A stretch of DNA of 64,000 bases from the NCBI RefSeq assembly GCF_013407835.1, contig NZ_JACCBI010000001.1, positions 3,286,001 to 3,350,000 on the forward strand. The letters are read 5' to 3'. Both the position numbers and the translations under genes were made by a program. Below the pieces are notes generated by a model. That model had not been told where the DNA came from. It was given only the letters and a program-made list of their open reading frames with translations, and made no database searches. The stretch's first letter is position 1; each line of letters starts with the position of its first letter. The stretch is from Agromyces atrinae. GTDB lineage: Bacteria; Actinomycetota; Actinomycetes; Actinomycetales; Microbacteriaceae. This document shows, piece by piece, positions 52,676 to 60,208 of this stretch.

Positions 52676-54409
52676 ATGCCGCTCGACATCGACCAGTACG
52701 CGCTGCTCGCCGACAGTCGAACGGGCGCGCTCGTCGGTGCCGACGGCTCGATCGATTGGCTCTGCGTGCCGCGCTTCGACGCGGCATCCGTCTTCGGCGC
52801 GCTCCTCGGCGATGCCGATCACGGACGCTGGCTGCTCGCCCCCGTCGGCGATGCGCGGCTCGTCTCGCGCGCCTACGACGGCGACACCTTCACGCTCGAG
52901 ACGGTGTGGGCGACGGATGACGGTGTCGCGCGCGTCACCGACGTCATGCCGGTCGGAGACGGCAGCCACGTCGTCCGCCGCATCGAGGGCGTCAGCGGGC
53001 GCGTCGTCATGCGCCACGAGCTGCGCGTGCGATTCGACTACGCCGAGGCGCTGCCGTGGGTGCGTCAAGGTGACGACGGCCTCGTCGCTGTCGCGGGCCC
53101 CGACGCGCTCGTCGTACGCGGTCTGCTGTGGCAGGCGGATGGCTTCTCGCACGAGGCGATCGTCTCCGTCACTGCGGGCGAACGCGTCGACACGGTGCTG
53201 TCGTGGTTCCCGTCGTATGCCGCGCCCCCGGCCACGCTCGATGTCGAGGCCGCGCTGCGCACCACGCGCGACTGGTGGGCCGACTGGGCGGCGGGATCGT
53301 CGTCGACGGGCCTCGTACGCCGTTCGCTGCTCGTGCTCCGCGCGCTGTCGAACATCGACACCGGAGGGATCGTCGCCGCCGCGACCACGAGCCTGCCGGA
53401 GGACTTCGGGGGTTCCCGCAACTGGGACTACCGGTTCGTCTGGTTACGCGATGCGGCACTCGCGATCGAGGAGCTGCTCGCCGCGGGCTTCACCGAAGAG
53501 GCCGCCGAATGGCGCGACTGGTTGATCCGTGCGGTGGCCGGTGACCCCGCCGACGTGCAGATCATGTACGGCGTCGCGGGGGAGCGTCGGCTCACCGAAT
53601 GGGTCGCCGACTCGCTGCCGGGGTATCGGGGCTCCGCCCCCGTGCGCATCGGCAACGCGGCGTTCACCCAGACGCAGGTCGACGTGTTCGGTGAGGTCCT
53701 GCGCGCCCTCGGGCTCGCGCGCGACGCCGGACTCGTCGAGGACGACCTGTCGTGGCCCCTCGAGGTCGAGCTGCTCACCCATCTCGAGACGATCTGGCAG
53801 CAGCCCGACCGCGGCATCTGGGAGATCCGCGGCCCGGCACGCCACTTCGTGCACTCACGCGCCATGGCGTGGGCGGCGTTCGATGCCGGCATCCGGGGAA
53901 TCGACAGCGGGCGGCGTGGGCCGCGCGCTCGCTGGGCACTCGTGCGCGACGCGATCCGTGCGTCGATCCTCGCCGACGGGGTCGCCCCGGGCGGCTGGTT
54001 CCGGCAGCACGACGAGACCGACGAGGTCGACGCCTCGTTGCTCGTGTTGCCCATGATCGGTTTCTGCGCTGCCGACGACCCGATCATGCTCGCGACGGTC
54101 GAGCGCATCGAGCAGACCCTCGTCGTCGACGGACTCGTGCGCCGCTACCGCACCGAATCGGGCGTCGACGGGGTCGAGGGCGGCGAGAACGCGTTCCTCG
54201 CGTGTTCGTTCTGGCTCGTGCAGCAGTACGCGCGGAGTGGACGAGCGGATGACGCCCAGCAGCTCTTCGACCGGCTCTCCGCTCTCGCGAACGATGTCGG
54301 GCTCCTCGCGGAGCAGTACGACTCCGGCGCGGGGCGCGCTGCCGGCAATGTTCCCCAGGCGCTCAGTCACCTGACGCTCGTCGCCGCGGCGCGGGCGCTC
54401 GCGTCCTGA
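52676..54409 (+). CDS. Glycoside hydrolase family 15 protein
   Basis: This 577-residue protein of the GH15 glucoamylase/trehalase-like family has an N-terminal beta domain (about 1-215; LDIDQYALLADSRTGALVGADGSIDWLCVPRFD) and an alpha/alpha-barrel (about 225-577). Landmarks are LPEDFGGSRNWDYRFVWLRDAALAI, ADVQIMYGVAGERRLTEW, RGIWEIRGPARHFVHSRAMAWAAFDAGI and GGENAFLACSFWLVQQYARSG (acidic catalytic region). Actinobacterial members hydrolyse alpha-glucosides such as trehalose or maltooligosaccharides. No signal peptide, so it acts inside the cell. It follows the stress-protein gene closely and ends near a long palindrome. Confidence 0.92.
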   Translation: MPLDIDQYALLADSRTGALVGADGSIDWLCVPRFDAASVFGALLGDADHGRWLLAPVGDARLVSRAYDGDTFTLETVWATDDGVARVTDVMPVGDGSHVVRRIEGVSGRVVMRHELRVRFDYAEALPWVRQGDDGLVAVAGPDALVVRGLLWQADGFSHEAIVSVTAGERVDTVLSWFPSYAAPPATLDVEAALRTTRDWWADWAAGSSSTGLVRRSLLVLRALSNIDTGGIVAAATTSLPEDFGGSRNWDYRFVWLRDAALAIEELLAAGFTEEAAEWRDWLIRAVAGDPADVQIMYGVAGERRLTEWVADSLPGYRGSAPVRIGNAAFTQTQVDVFGEVLRALGLARDAGLVEDDLSWPLEVELLTHLETIWQQPDRGIWEIRGPARHFVHSRAMAWAAFDAGIRGIDSGRRGPRARWALVRDAIRASILADGVAPGGWFRQHDETDEVDASLLVLPMIGFCAADDPIMLATVERIEQTLVVDGLVRRYRTESGVDGVEGGENAFLACSFWLVQQYARSGRADDAQQLFDRLSALANDVGLLAEQYDSGAGRAAGNVPQALSHLTLVAAARALAS

Positions 54410-54416
54410 CCCGCCC

Positions 54417-54480
54417 CTGCGAGTTGCCGCGAATGCCCCGTCGCGGGCGCCCCACACGGTGCATTCGTGGCAACTCGCAG
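54417..54480. repeat. Long palindrome after the GH15 gene
   Basis: CTGCGAGTTGCCGCGAATGC (54417-54436) and GCATTCGTGGCAACTCGCAG (54461-54480) are inverted repeats matching at 19 of 20 positions; the one exception is a G-T that becomes a G-U pair in RNA. The 24-base loop contains its own CCCG/CGGG mini-stem. It begins eight bases after the GH15 stop and can end transcription. It lacks the GTAGG cores of the other palindromes. Confidence 0.75.
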
Positions 54481-54498
54481 TGCGCCCGGGAATGACGA

Positions 54499-54524
54499 AA
54501 GCCCCCATCAGAAGATGAGGGCTT
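54499..54524 (-). terminator. Terminator of the tRNA-Pro gene
   Basis: On the - strand AAGCCCTCATC and GATGGGGGCTT form an 11-bp stem with one U-G pair and a 4-base loop, followed by TTTCGTC. It begins four bases after the tRNA 3' end. Confidence 0.8.
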
Positions 54525-54526
54525 GC

Positions 54527-54601
<75 letters not shown>

Positions 54602-54659
54602 GAGCCACATGGGCCTCCACAAGGATAGCCGATAAACGGCGACCCTTCGACCAAGCCGA

Positions 54660-55637
54660 CTAGCTCGCGACGAGGGTGATGAGGCTCGCCTCGGGCGGGC
54701 AGGCGAAGCGCACCGGAGCGTAGATCGACGTGCCGAGGCCCGCCGAGACGTTGAGGTACGCGGCGCGCAGACCGTGGGTCCAGACCGAGAGGCCCTTCGC
54801 CTGGCGACGGGGGATGTCGCAGTTGGTGACGAGCGCGCCGTAGCCGGGCAGGCAGACCTGGCCGCCGTGGGTGTGACCGCCGAAGATCACCTGAGCGCCG
54901 TGGTTGACGAACGAGTTGAGCACGCGCTGGTACGGAGCGTGCGTCACACCGATCGTGAGCGTCGGGCGCGGCTCGGCTGCATCGGGGCCGTCGGGCCACG
55001 ACTCGTCGCCGAGGGGGTCCGAAGCCCGGAGGTCGTCGATCGCGCCGGTGATGAGCTCGAGGCGGTCGAGGTGCTTGTGGGCGTCATCCACCCCGAAGAA
55101 CTCGAGGTGGGTGCCCTCGATGTCGAGCGCTCCCGCCGCGTTGTTGAGGTCGATCCACCCGAGCGAACGGTAGAAGTCGAGGAGCTCTTCCGTGTCGAGT
55201 CGCTTCGCCGTGGCGTGCGGCTTCGAGGGGCCTGCGAAGTACAGGAACGGGTTCTTCGGCGTCGGGCCGAAGTAGTCGTTCGAGCCGTTCACGAATACCC
55301 CGGGGATGCCGCGGAAGCGACCGAGCGCGTTCGCGACACCATCGATGCCGCGCTCGTGCCCGAGCATGTCGCCCGTCCCGACGATGAGGTCGGGCTTCAG
55401 GTCGGCGAGGGAACGGATCCACTGCTGCTTCGACCGCTGCCAGGGCGCCATGTGCAGGTCGGACAGGTGGAGGATGCGGATCGGGGTCGACCCGGGCGGC
55501 AGGACGGCGATCGTTTCGCGCCGCAGGGTCCACCGCGTGCGCTCGACGAGCGTGCCGTACGCGAGCGTCGCGAGAGCGGCGACGCCGGCCACCGTTGCGA
55601 TTCGGCCGAGCGCGCCGCCCCCGGAGGAGTGCGTCAT
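54660..55637 (-). CDS. Membrane-anchored metallophosphoesterase
   Basis: This 325-residue protein has an N-terminal membrane helix (about 10-30) and a calcineurin-like domain with LHLSDLHMAPWQ (Asp-x-His), VGTGDML (Gly-Asp), GSNDYFG in place of the usual GNHD, and IGVTHAPYQ plus FGGHTHGGQVCLPG (metal-binding histidines). The GNHD to GSND change keeps Asn-Asp but shifts the motif, as in YaeI/YkuE-like members. It may act on lipid-linked phosphates, and is coupled to the penicillin-binding protein gene by a 4-base overlap, which hints at an envelope function. Confidence 0.9.
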   Translation of the reverse strand: MTHSSGGGALGRIATVAGVAALATLAYGTLVERTRWTLRRETIAVLPPGSTPIRILHLSDLHMAPWQRSKQQWIRSLADLKPDLIVGTGDMLGHERGIDGVANALGRFRGIPGVFVNGSNDYFGPTPKNPFLYFAGPSKPHATAKRLDTEELLDFYRSLGWIDLNNAAGALDIEGTHLEFFGVDDAHKHLDRLELITGAIDDLRASDPLGDESWPDGPDAAEPRPTLTIGVTHAPYQRVLNSFVNHGAQVIFGGHTHGGQVCLPGYGALVTNCDIPRRQAKGLSVWTHGLRAAYLNVSAGLGTSIYAPVRFACPPEASLITLVAS

Positions 55638-58231
55638 CCGTCGTTGCCCTGGTTGCCGTTGCCGTTCCCATTGCCGCCGCCACCGACCGTGAGCGTCACG
55701 ACGGTGCCGGGAGCCACGGGGGTTCCTGCGGCGGGGCTCATCGCGGTCACGTTGCCGTTGCCGTTGCCTGTCACCGAGAACCCGGCCGCCGTCAGCGTCG
55801 CCGTCGCCTGTTGCAGGCTCTGGCCCACGACGTTCGGCAGCACCTTGAGCTTGCCGTTACTCGTGAAGACCGTGACCACCGAGCCACGACCGGCCTGGCC
55901 GGAGGGCTCGCTCGCCATGACCTGACCGACGGGGAGGTCGGAGTCGCGCTGACCGCCGTCGGCGAACTGGAAGCCGGCCTCTTCGAGAGCCTGACGCGCC
56001 TGGTCGAGGGTCAGACCCGCGAGGTTCGGCAGATCGACGAGCACCTGGCGGAACGCGCTCGAGGGAGCGTCGGGGAAGGCGTCTCCGCCGTACTTCTGGT
56101 CGGCGACCGACATGATCGCGGGCCACATGCGGTGACGGGCCGTCGCGGCCGCACCGCTGTCGAAGCTCAGGTCACGGAGGTTCGCCTCACCGGTCACGTT
56201 GCCGACCCAGACGGCGGTCGCGACGCGCGTGGACGAACCGATCATCCAGGTGTCCTTCGCGCCGTCAGTGGTACCCGTCTTACCGATGTGGGGAACGCCG
56301 GAGCCGGTGTTCGACGCCGTCGCGGTTCCGCCGCCGGAGAAGACCTGCTCCATGGCGTAGTCCATCGCGTGCGCGACCTCGGGGGCCACCGCCTGCGAGC
56401 ACGTCGACTTCGGTGCAGCGATCTCTTCACCGTCGGGGCCGACGATGCGGTCGATCGGGATGGGCGTGCAGGTCGTGCCGTTGTTGGCGATACCGGCGAA
56501 GGCCGTCGCCATGCTGAGCGGCGCGACTTCCTGCGTGCCGAGCACGTCGGAGGGAGCGAACTCGCCCTCGGGGTTCGAGACGGGCTTGCCGAGCTCGTTG
56601 CCGTCGGCGCGCTTCACGCCGAACGCCTCAGCCGTGTTCTTGATGCCGCAGAGCTGCACCTGGCTGGCCATCTGCATGTAGCTCGAGTTGACCGACCACT
56701 TGGTGGCGTCGACGGCGTTGTTCGCGATGCGGCCGTCGTCGTTGCGCGGGTTGAAGCCGCCGCCGACGACATAGGTGCCGCCGCTGCACGCGCCGGGGAA
56801 GTTGCTGATCGACTTGCGCGAACCGTTGAACGACTCGAGCAGCGAGTGACCCTCGTTGAGCCACTCGGCGAGCGTGAAGACCTTGAACGTCGATCCGGGC
56901 TGGAAGCCCATCGATCCGCCGTAGTCGAAGTCGGTGCTGTAGTTGATGGCCGAGAAGCCTCGGTCGGCGTTCAGCACCTCGGAGTCCTGCGAGTAGTTCT
57001 TGTTCTGCGTCATCGCGAGCACGCGGCCCGTGCCGACCTCGACCGAGACGGCGACCGCGCCGACGTCGAAGCGACCGTCGACGAACGGAACGTTCTCGCG
57101 CATCGTGCGGTCGGCGGCATCCTGCAGGTTCAGGTCGATCGTCGTGTAGATGTCGAGTCCGCCCTGCTGCAGCAGACGCACACCCTCGTTGATCTCGGTC
57201 TCGGGGTCATCCATCTGGTTCTTGATGACCCACGTCACGTAGTCGCAGAAGTAGCCCGATGCGCCGGCCGTCTGGCATCCGGTGCTCGAGGGGTGGATGC
57301 TCGGCTCGACGGGGGTCGCGACGGCCTCGTCGCGCTGGGCTTGCGTGATCTTGCCGTACTCCAGCATGCGATCGAGGATGTAGTCGCGACGATCCTTGTT
57401 GCGGAGGTAGGGGACGACTTCACCCTTCGAGTTCACCGAGTTGACGCCGTTGCGCTCGCTGTCGGGCTGGTCGAGACGCAGGTTGTCGGGATTGTTGACG
57501 ATCGCGAGGAGACTCGTCGCCTGCGTGAGGTTCAGTTCGCTCGCGTTGACGCCGTAGTAGTACTGCGCGGCGGCTTGGATGCCGTAGACACGGCCACCGA
57601 AGCCGGCGATGTTCAGGTAGCCGAGGAGGATCTCGTCCTTCGAGTACTGCTTCTCGAGAGCGATCGCGTAGCGGATCTCCTTGAGCTTGCGCTCGGGTGT
57701 CGTCTCGGTGGCCGCCTCGTACGCGGCCTCCTGCTCTTCCTCGGTCGTCGCCTGCGAGACGCCGTTGTTGATGAGCACGTTCTTCACGTACTGCTGGGTG
57801 ATCGACGATCCACCCTGCACGTCGTTGCCCGAGAGCGTGACGAGTGCACCACGGATCGTTCCCGCGAGGTCGACGCCGCCGTGCTCGTAGAAGCGCGGGT
57901 CCTCCGCCGCGATCGCGGCGTCCTTCACCGTCTGGCTGACGGCATCCCACGGCACCTCTTCGCGGTCCTGGTCGTAGAACGAGGCGAGCGCGAGCTGCGA
58001 GCCGTCGACCGGGTTGGTGGCCCAGATGGTCGACTTCTGAGCGAGGTCGTCGATGGCGAGGTAGTCAGGGAGGTTCTCAAACATCGAGATGCTGCTGTTG
58101 GCTGCGATGCCGGTCACAGCGAGCGCGGGCGTGACCGCGACGGTCACCAGCACACCGGCGGCGGCGCTAAGGCCGACCACACCGAGCAGGCCGCCGACGG
58201 CGCCGCTCATCGTTCGTTTTTGGGCAGACAT
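55634..58231 (-). CDS. ponA: Bifunctional penicillin-binding protein with PASTA domains
   Basis: This 865-residue class A penicillin-binding protein polymerises and cross-links peptidoglycan. After one membrane helix (about 10-40) comes the GT51 glycosyltransferase with E110 in EDPRFYEHGGVD and GGSSITQQYVKN. The transpeptidase then has S447-x-x-K450 (QPGSTFKVF), S513-V-N515, and K651-T-G653 (GKTGTTDGAKDTW). Two PASTA domains follow (about 730-795 and 800-855; VDLPNLAGLTLDQARQALE, LPNVVGQSLQQATATL), which bind muropeptides or beta-lactams. A Gly/Asn repeat tail closes it. Downstream is the coupled metallophosphoesterase gene. Confidence 0.95.
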   Translation of the reverse strand: MSAQKRTMSGAVGGLLGVVGLSAAAGVLVTVAVTPALAVTGIAANSSISMFENLPDYLAIDDLAQKSTIWATNPVDGSQLALASFYDQDREEVPWDAVSQTVKDAAIAAEDPRFYEHGGVDLAGTIRGALVTLSGNDVQGGSSITQQYVKNVLINNGVSQATTEEEQEAAYEAATETTPERKLKEIRYAIALEKQYSKDEILLGYLNIAGFGGRVYGIQAAAQYYYGVNASELNLTQATSLLAIVNNPDNLRLDQPDSERNGVNSVNSKGEVVPYLRNKDRRDYILDRMLEYGKITQAQRDEAVATPVEPSIHPSSTGCQTAGASGYFCDYVTWVIKNQMDDPETEINEGVRLLQQGGLDIYTTIDLNLQDAADRTMRENVPFVDGRFDVGAVAVSVEVGTGRVLAMTQNKNYSQDSEVLNADRGFSAINYSTDFDYGGSMGFQPGSTFKVFTLAEWLNEGHSLLESFNGSRKSISNFPGACSGGTYVVGGGFNPRNDDGRIANNAVDATKWSVNSSYMQMASQVQLCGIKNTAEAFGVKRADGNELGKPVSNPEGEFAPSDVLGTQEVAPLSMATAFAGIANNGTTCTPIPIDRIVGPDGEEIAAPKSTCSQAVAPEVAHAMDYAMEQVFSGGGTATASNTGSGVPHIGKTGTTDGAKDTWMIGSSTRVATAVWVGNVTGEANLRDLSFDSGAAATARHRMWPAIMSVADQKYGGDAFPDAPSSAFRQVLVDLPNLAGLTLDQARQALEEAGFQFADGGQRDSDLPVGQVMASEPSGQAGRGSVVTVFTSNGKLKVLPNVVGQSLQQATATLTAAGFSVTGNGNGNVTAMSPAAGTPVAPGTVVTLTVGGGGNGNGNGNQGNDG

Positions 58232-58282
58232 ATAGTGGAGCTTAAGCGCAAACCCTGTTAAACCGCTCGAATGAGGTCAGCC

Positions 58283-58510
58283 ATGCCCACGTGGGAGTAC
58301 ATCACCACCCCCCTCCTGATCCACAACACCGCAGCGATCCTCAACAACTGGGGCAAGCAGGGCTGGGAGCTCGTTCAGATCGTGCAGAACGAGCAGGGCG
58401 GTCTCGTCGCCTACCTCAAGCGCCCCGTGGGTGACGCCTCCGGAGCCGACGCCGCCGCTCGCGGCACCGCAGCAGCAGCCCAGGCTGCCAAGCAGTTCAA
58501 AGGAGAATGA
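58283..58510 (+). CDS. DUF4177 domain protein, 75 aa
   Basis: This 75-residue protein begins MPTWEYITTPLLIHNTAAILNNWGKQGWELVQIV, the typical DUF4177 pattern (Trp-Glu-Tyr, then Leu-Asn-x-x-Gly-x-x-Gly-Trp-Glu-Leu-Val). The tail is Ala-rich. The start is ATG 58283 with GAGGT six bases before; an in-frame ATG at 58271 lies too far upstream. Coupled to the RidA gene; their pairing next to a penicillin-binding protein is frequent in actinobacteria, but the role of DUF4177 is unknown. Confidence 0.9.
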   Translation: MPTWEYITTPLLIHNTAAILNNWGKQGWELVQIVQNEQGGLVAYLKRPVGDASGADAAARGTAAAAQAAKQFKGE

Positions 58511-58971
58511 TGTCTCGCATCCACGACCGACTCGCTGAGCTCGGCATCGAACTGCCCGCCGTCGCCGCGCCCGTCGCCGCGTACGTGCCCGCCGTCATCT
58601 CGGGCTCGCTCGTCTACACGTCGGGCCAGCTGCCCTTCGTCGACGGCGCTCTGCCCGCGACCGGAAAGGTCGGAGCGGCCGTCACCGCCGACGACGCCAA
58701 GTCGTACGCGCGCCTCAGCATCCTGAACGCCCTCGCCGCCGTCGAGTCGGTGATCGGCTCGCTCGACCGCGTCACCCAGATCGTCAAGGTCACGGGCTTC
58801 GTCGCCTCCGACCCCGCGTTCACCGGTCAGCCGGGCGTCATCAACGGAGCCTCCGAGCTCCTCGGCGAGATCTTCGGCGACGCGGGCGTGCACTCGCGCT
58901 CCGCCGTCGGCGTCGCCGTGCTGCCCCTCGACGCCCCCGTCGAGATCGAGATCGTCGTCGCCTTCGCGTAG
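58510..58971 (+). CDS. RidA/YjgF-family protein
   Basis: This 153-residue protein of the RidA/YjgF superfamily has YTSGQLPFVDGALPATGKVGA, SYARLSILNALAAVESVIGSLDRVTQIVKVTGFVAS and HSRSAVGVAVLPLDAPVEIEIVVAFA. These are the trimer-interface and active-site landmarks. RidA enzymes hydrolyse reactive enamine/imine intermediates; this divergent long form lacks the exact canonical Arg motif, so its activity is uncertain. ATG 58510 fits AAAGGAG best; ATG 58507 overlaps the previous stop. Confidence 0.88.
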   Translation: MSRIHDRLAELGIELPAVAAPVAAYVPAVISGSLVYTSGQLPFVDGALPATGKVGAAVTADDAKSYARLSILNALAAVESVIGSLDRVTQIVKVTGFVASDPAFTGQPGVINGASELLGEIFGDAGVHSRSAVGVAVLPLDAPVEIEIVVAFA

Positions 58972-58978
58972 AGCCGAG

Positions 58979-59004
58979 CGGATGACGCGAGCCCGCGTCA
59001 TCCG
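58979..59004 (+). terminator. Terminator after the RidA-family gene
   Basis: CGGATGACGCG (58979-58989) and CGCGTCATCCG (58994-59004) form a perfect 11-bp stem with a 4-base AGCC loop, eight bases after the stop codon. It is followed by a T-rich TCTTCCGTC. Confidence 0.85.
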
Positions 59005-59104
59005 TCTTCCGTCGGCCGCGCCCTCGTCATCGGCATCCTCACCATCGGGCCGGCCCGCGCGCTGTCCGCACCCGCGAAACCCTGTCCACCCACCCCTCCG
59101 CGTT

Positions 59105-59173
59105 TGTAGGGGATCTAGACGTATGTAGGCGCCGAGTCGCTTGTGGCGCCTACATTCCGCACGATCCCCTACA
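59105..59173. repeat. GTAGG four-core palindrome, copy B
   Basis: The outer arms TGTAGGGGATC/GATCCCCTACA (59105-59115, 59163-59173) and inner arms ATGTAGGCGCC/GGCGCCTACAT (59123-59133, 59145-59155) are all perfect inverted repeats. The four cores GTAGG, GTAGG, CCTAC, CCTAC start at 59106, 59125, 59149 and 59168: spacing 19, 24, 19, exactly as in copy A. It lies 94 bases upstream of the nuclease-like gene at 59268. The rest of the 58972-59267 gap holds the RidA terminator and no other recognisable element. Confidence 0.85.
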
Positions 59174-59267
59174 GTGACATCCCTCCACAGGGGCGCGCCC
59201 ACCGCACGATCCCCCAGATGTCGCCGCCGTCGAACCCGTATCGAGCCGGCGGCGCGATGGTGGGTGG

Positions 59268-60122
59268 ATGCCGTCGATCACCATTCCCGAGTTCGGAGCC
59301 GTTCATCGTTCGCGGCTGCACGCTCAGGGAGTACGCCCGTCCGAACTGACACGAGCGCTCGAGACCGGCGCGCTTCGCCGCGTGCGGCGCGACTGGTTCG
59401 TCTCTCCGCGTGCGCACCCCCTCGTTGCTCAGGCGATCACCGTCGGTGGGGCAGTCGGGTGCATCTCGGCGGCGATCGTGCGCGGCGTCTGGGCGATCGA
59501 TGACGGTGCGCTTCATGTCAGCGTCCCCGGCAATCAGCCTCGACTTCGGCGGTCGGCGGCGGGGGATGACGCCTCGCCGACCCGTCGTGTTCGTGCGCAT
59601 TGGGATGACGGTCAGCGACGGCGCGAGGCGATCGTCGGGGTGCCGCGCATGCTTCGCCAGATCGCTCGATGCCAGCCCGAGGAGATGGCCGTTGCGGCGT
59701 TCGACTCATCCATCCGGCTCGGGCTGCTCTCGTCTGACGAACTTGCAGAGCTCGCGGCCTCGTCCACGGCACAGTTCCGTCGAATCGTGGAAGCAGTCGA
59801 CGGTCGTGCAGACAGTGGCATCGAGAGCCTGCCTCGCGTGCGACTCGCGCGGCTCGGAATCGAGATGGTGCCGCAAGTGAAGATCGACGGACACCGCGTC
59901 GATGGCCTCGTCGGGGAACGCCTCGTGCTCCAGTTCGACGGGTTCGGTCCGCACTCCTCCCGACATCAGCGCAATAAGGACCTCGCCGAAGATGCACGGC
60001 TCACGTCGCGCGGGTACACCGTGTTGCGTTTCTCCTACGACCAGGTGATCCGCGACTGGGAATGGGTGGAATCGGAGGTGCTGCGAGCGGTGGAGCACGG
60101 GCGGCACCGCTGGCCAATGTAG
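59268..60122 (+). CDS. Predicted nuclease: winged-helix plus DUF559/Vsr-like domain
   Basis: This 284-residue protein has an N-terminal region like the winged helix of AbiEi-type antitoxins (about 5-100; MPSITIPEFGAVHRSRLHAQGVRPSELTRALETG, then RRVRRDWFVSPRAHP). The C-terminal DUF559/Vsr-like nuclease domain (about 190-280) has SGIESLPRVRLARLG, RVDGLVGERLVLQFDGFGPHSS and a final GYTVLRFSYDQV. Where many nucleases of this fold have Glu before x-Asp-Gly, it has Gln (LQFDG), so catalysis needs testing. It stands alone, with palindrome B upstream and its stop codon inside palindrome C. Confidence 0.82.
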   Translation: MPSITIPEFGAVHRSRLHAQGVRPSELTRALETGALRRVRRDWFVSPRAHPLVAQAITVGGAVGCISAAIVRGVWAIDDGALHVSVPGNQPRLRRSAAGDDASPTRRVRAHWDDGQRRREAIVGVPRMLRQIARCQPEEMAVAAFDSSIRLGLLSSDELAELAASSTAQFRRIVEAVDGRADSGIESLPRVRLARLGIEMVPQVKIDGHRVDGLVGERLVLQFDGFGPHSSRHQRNKDLAEDARLTSRGYTVLRFSYDQVIRDWEWVESEVLRAVEHGRHRWPM

Positions 60123-60187
60123 GCCTTTCGCCGCTATGTAGGTCGTGGCAGGGGCAATGCGACCTACACAGCGGCTGAAAGCCTACA
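60118..60187. repeat. GTAGG four-core palindrome, copy C
   Basis: Two 28-base arms (60118-60145 and 60160-60187) are complementary over nearly their whole length, with one mismatch and two one-base bulges, and enclose a 14-base loop. GTAGG/CCTAC cores start at 60119, 60138, 60163 and 60182 (spacing 19, 25, 19). The TAG stop of the nuclease-like gene is part of the first GTAGG. It lies between convergent genes and could stop transcription from both sides. Confidence 0.88.
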
Positions 60188-60208
60188 ATCCAGGCGCAAC
60201 CCGCCCCG

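Noticed and set aside
55595..58261. 888-codon + strand open frame opposite the penicillin-binding protein gene
   Set aside because: It mirrors the codon positions of a gene with all catalytic motifs; the product is Arg/Val/Asp/Gly-rich without domains. It is a high-GC shadow.
59268..60122. Reading the winged-helix/DUF559 protein as half of an abortive-infection toxin-antitoxin pair
   Set aside because: There is no partner nucleotidyltransferase gene next to it; it stands alone between palindromes.
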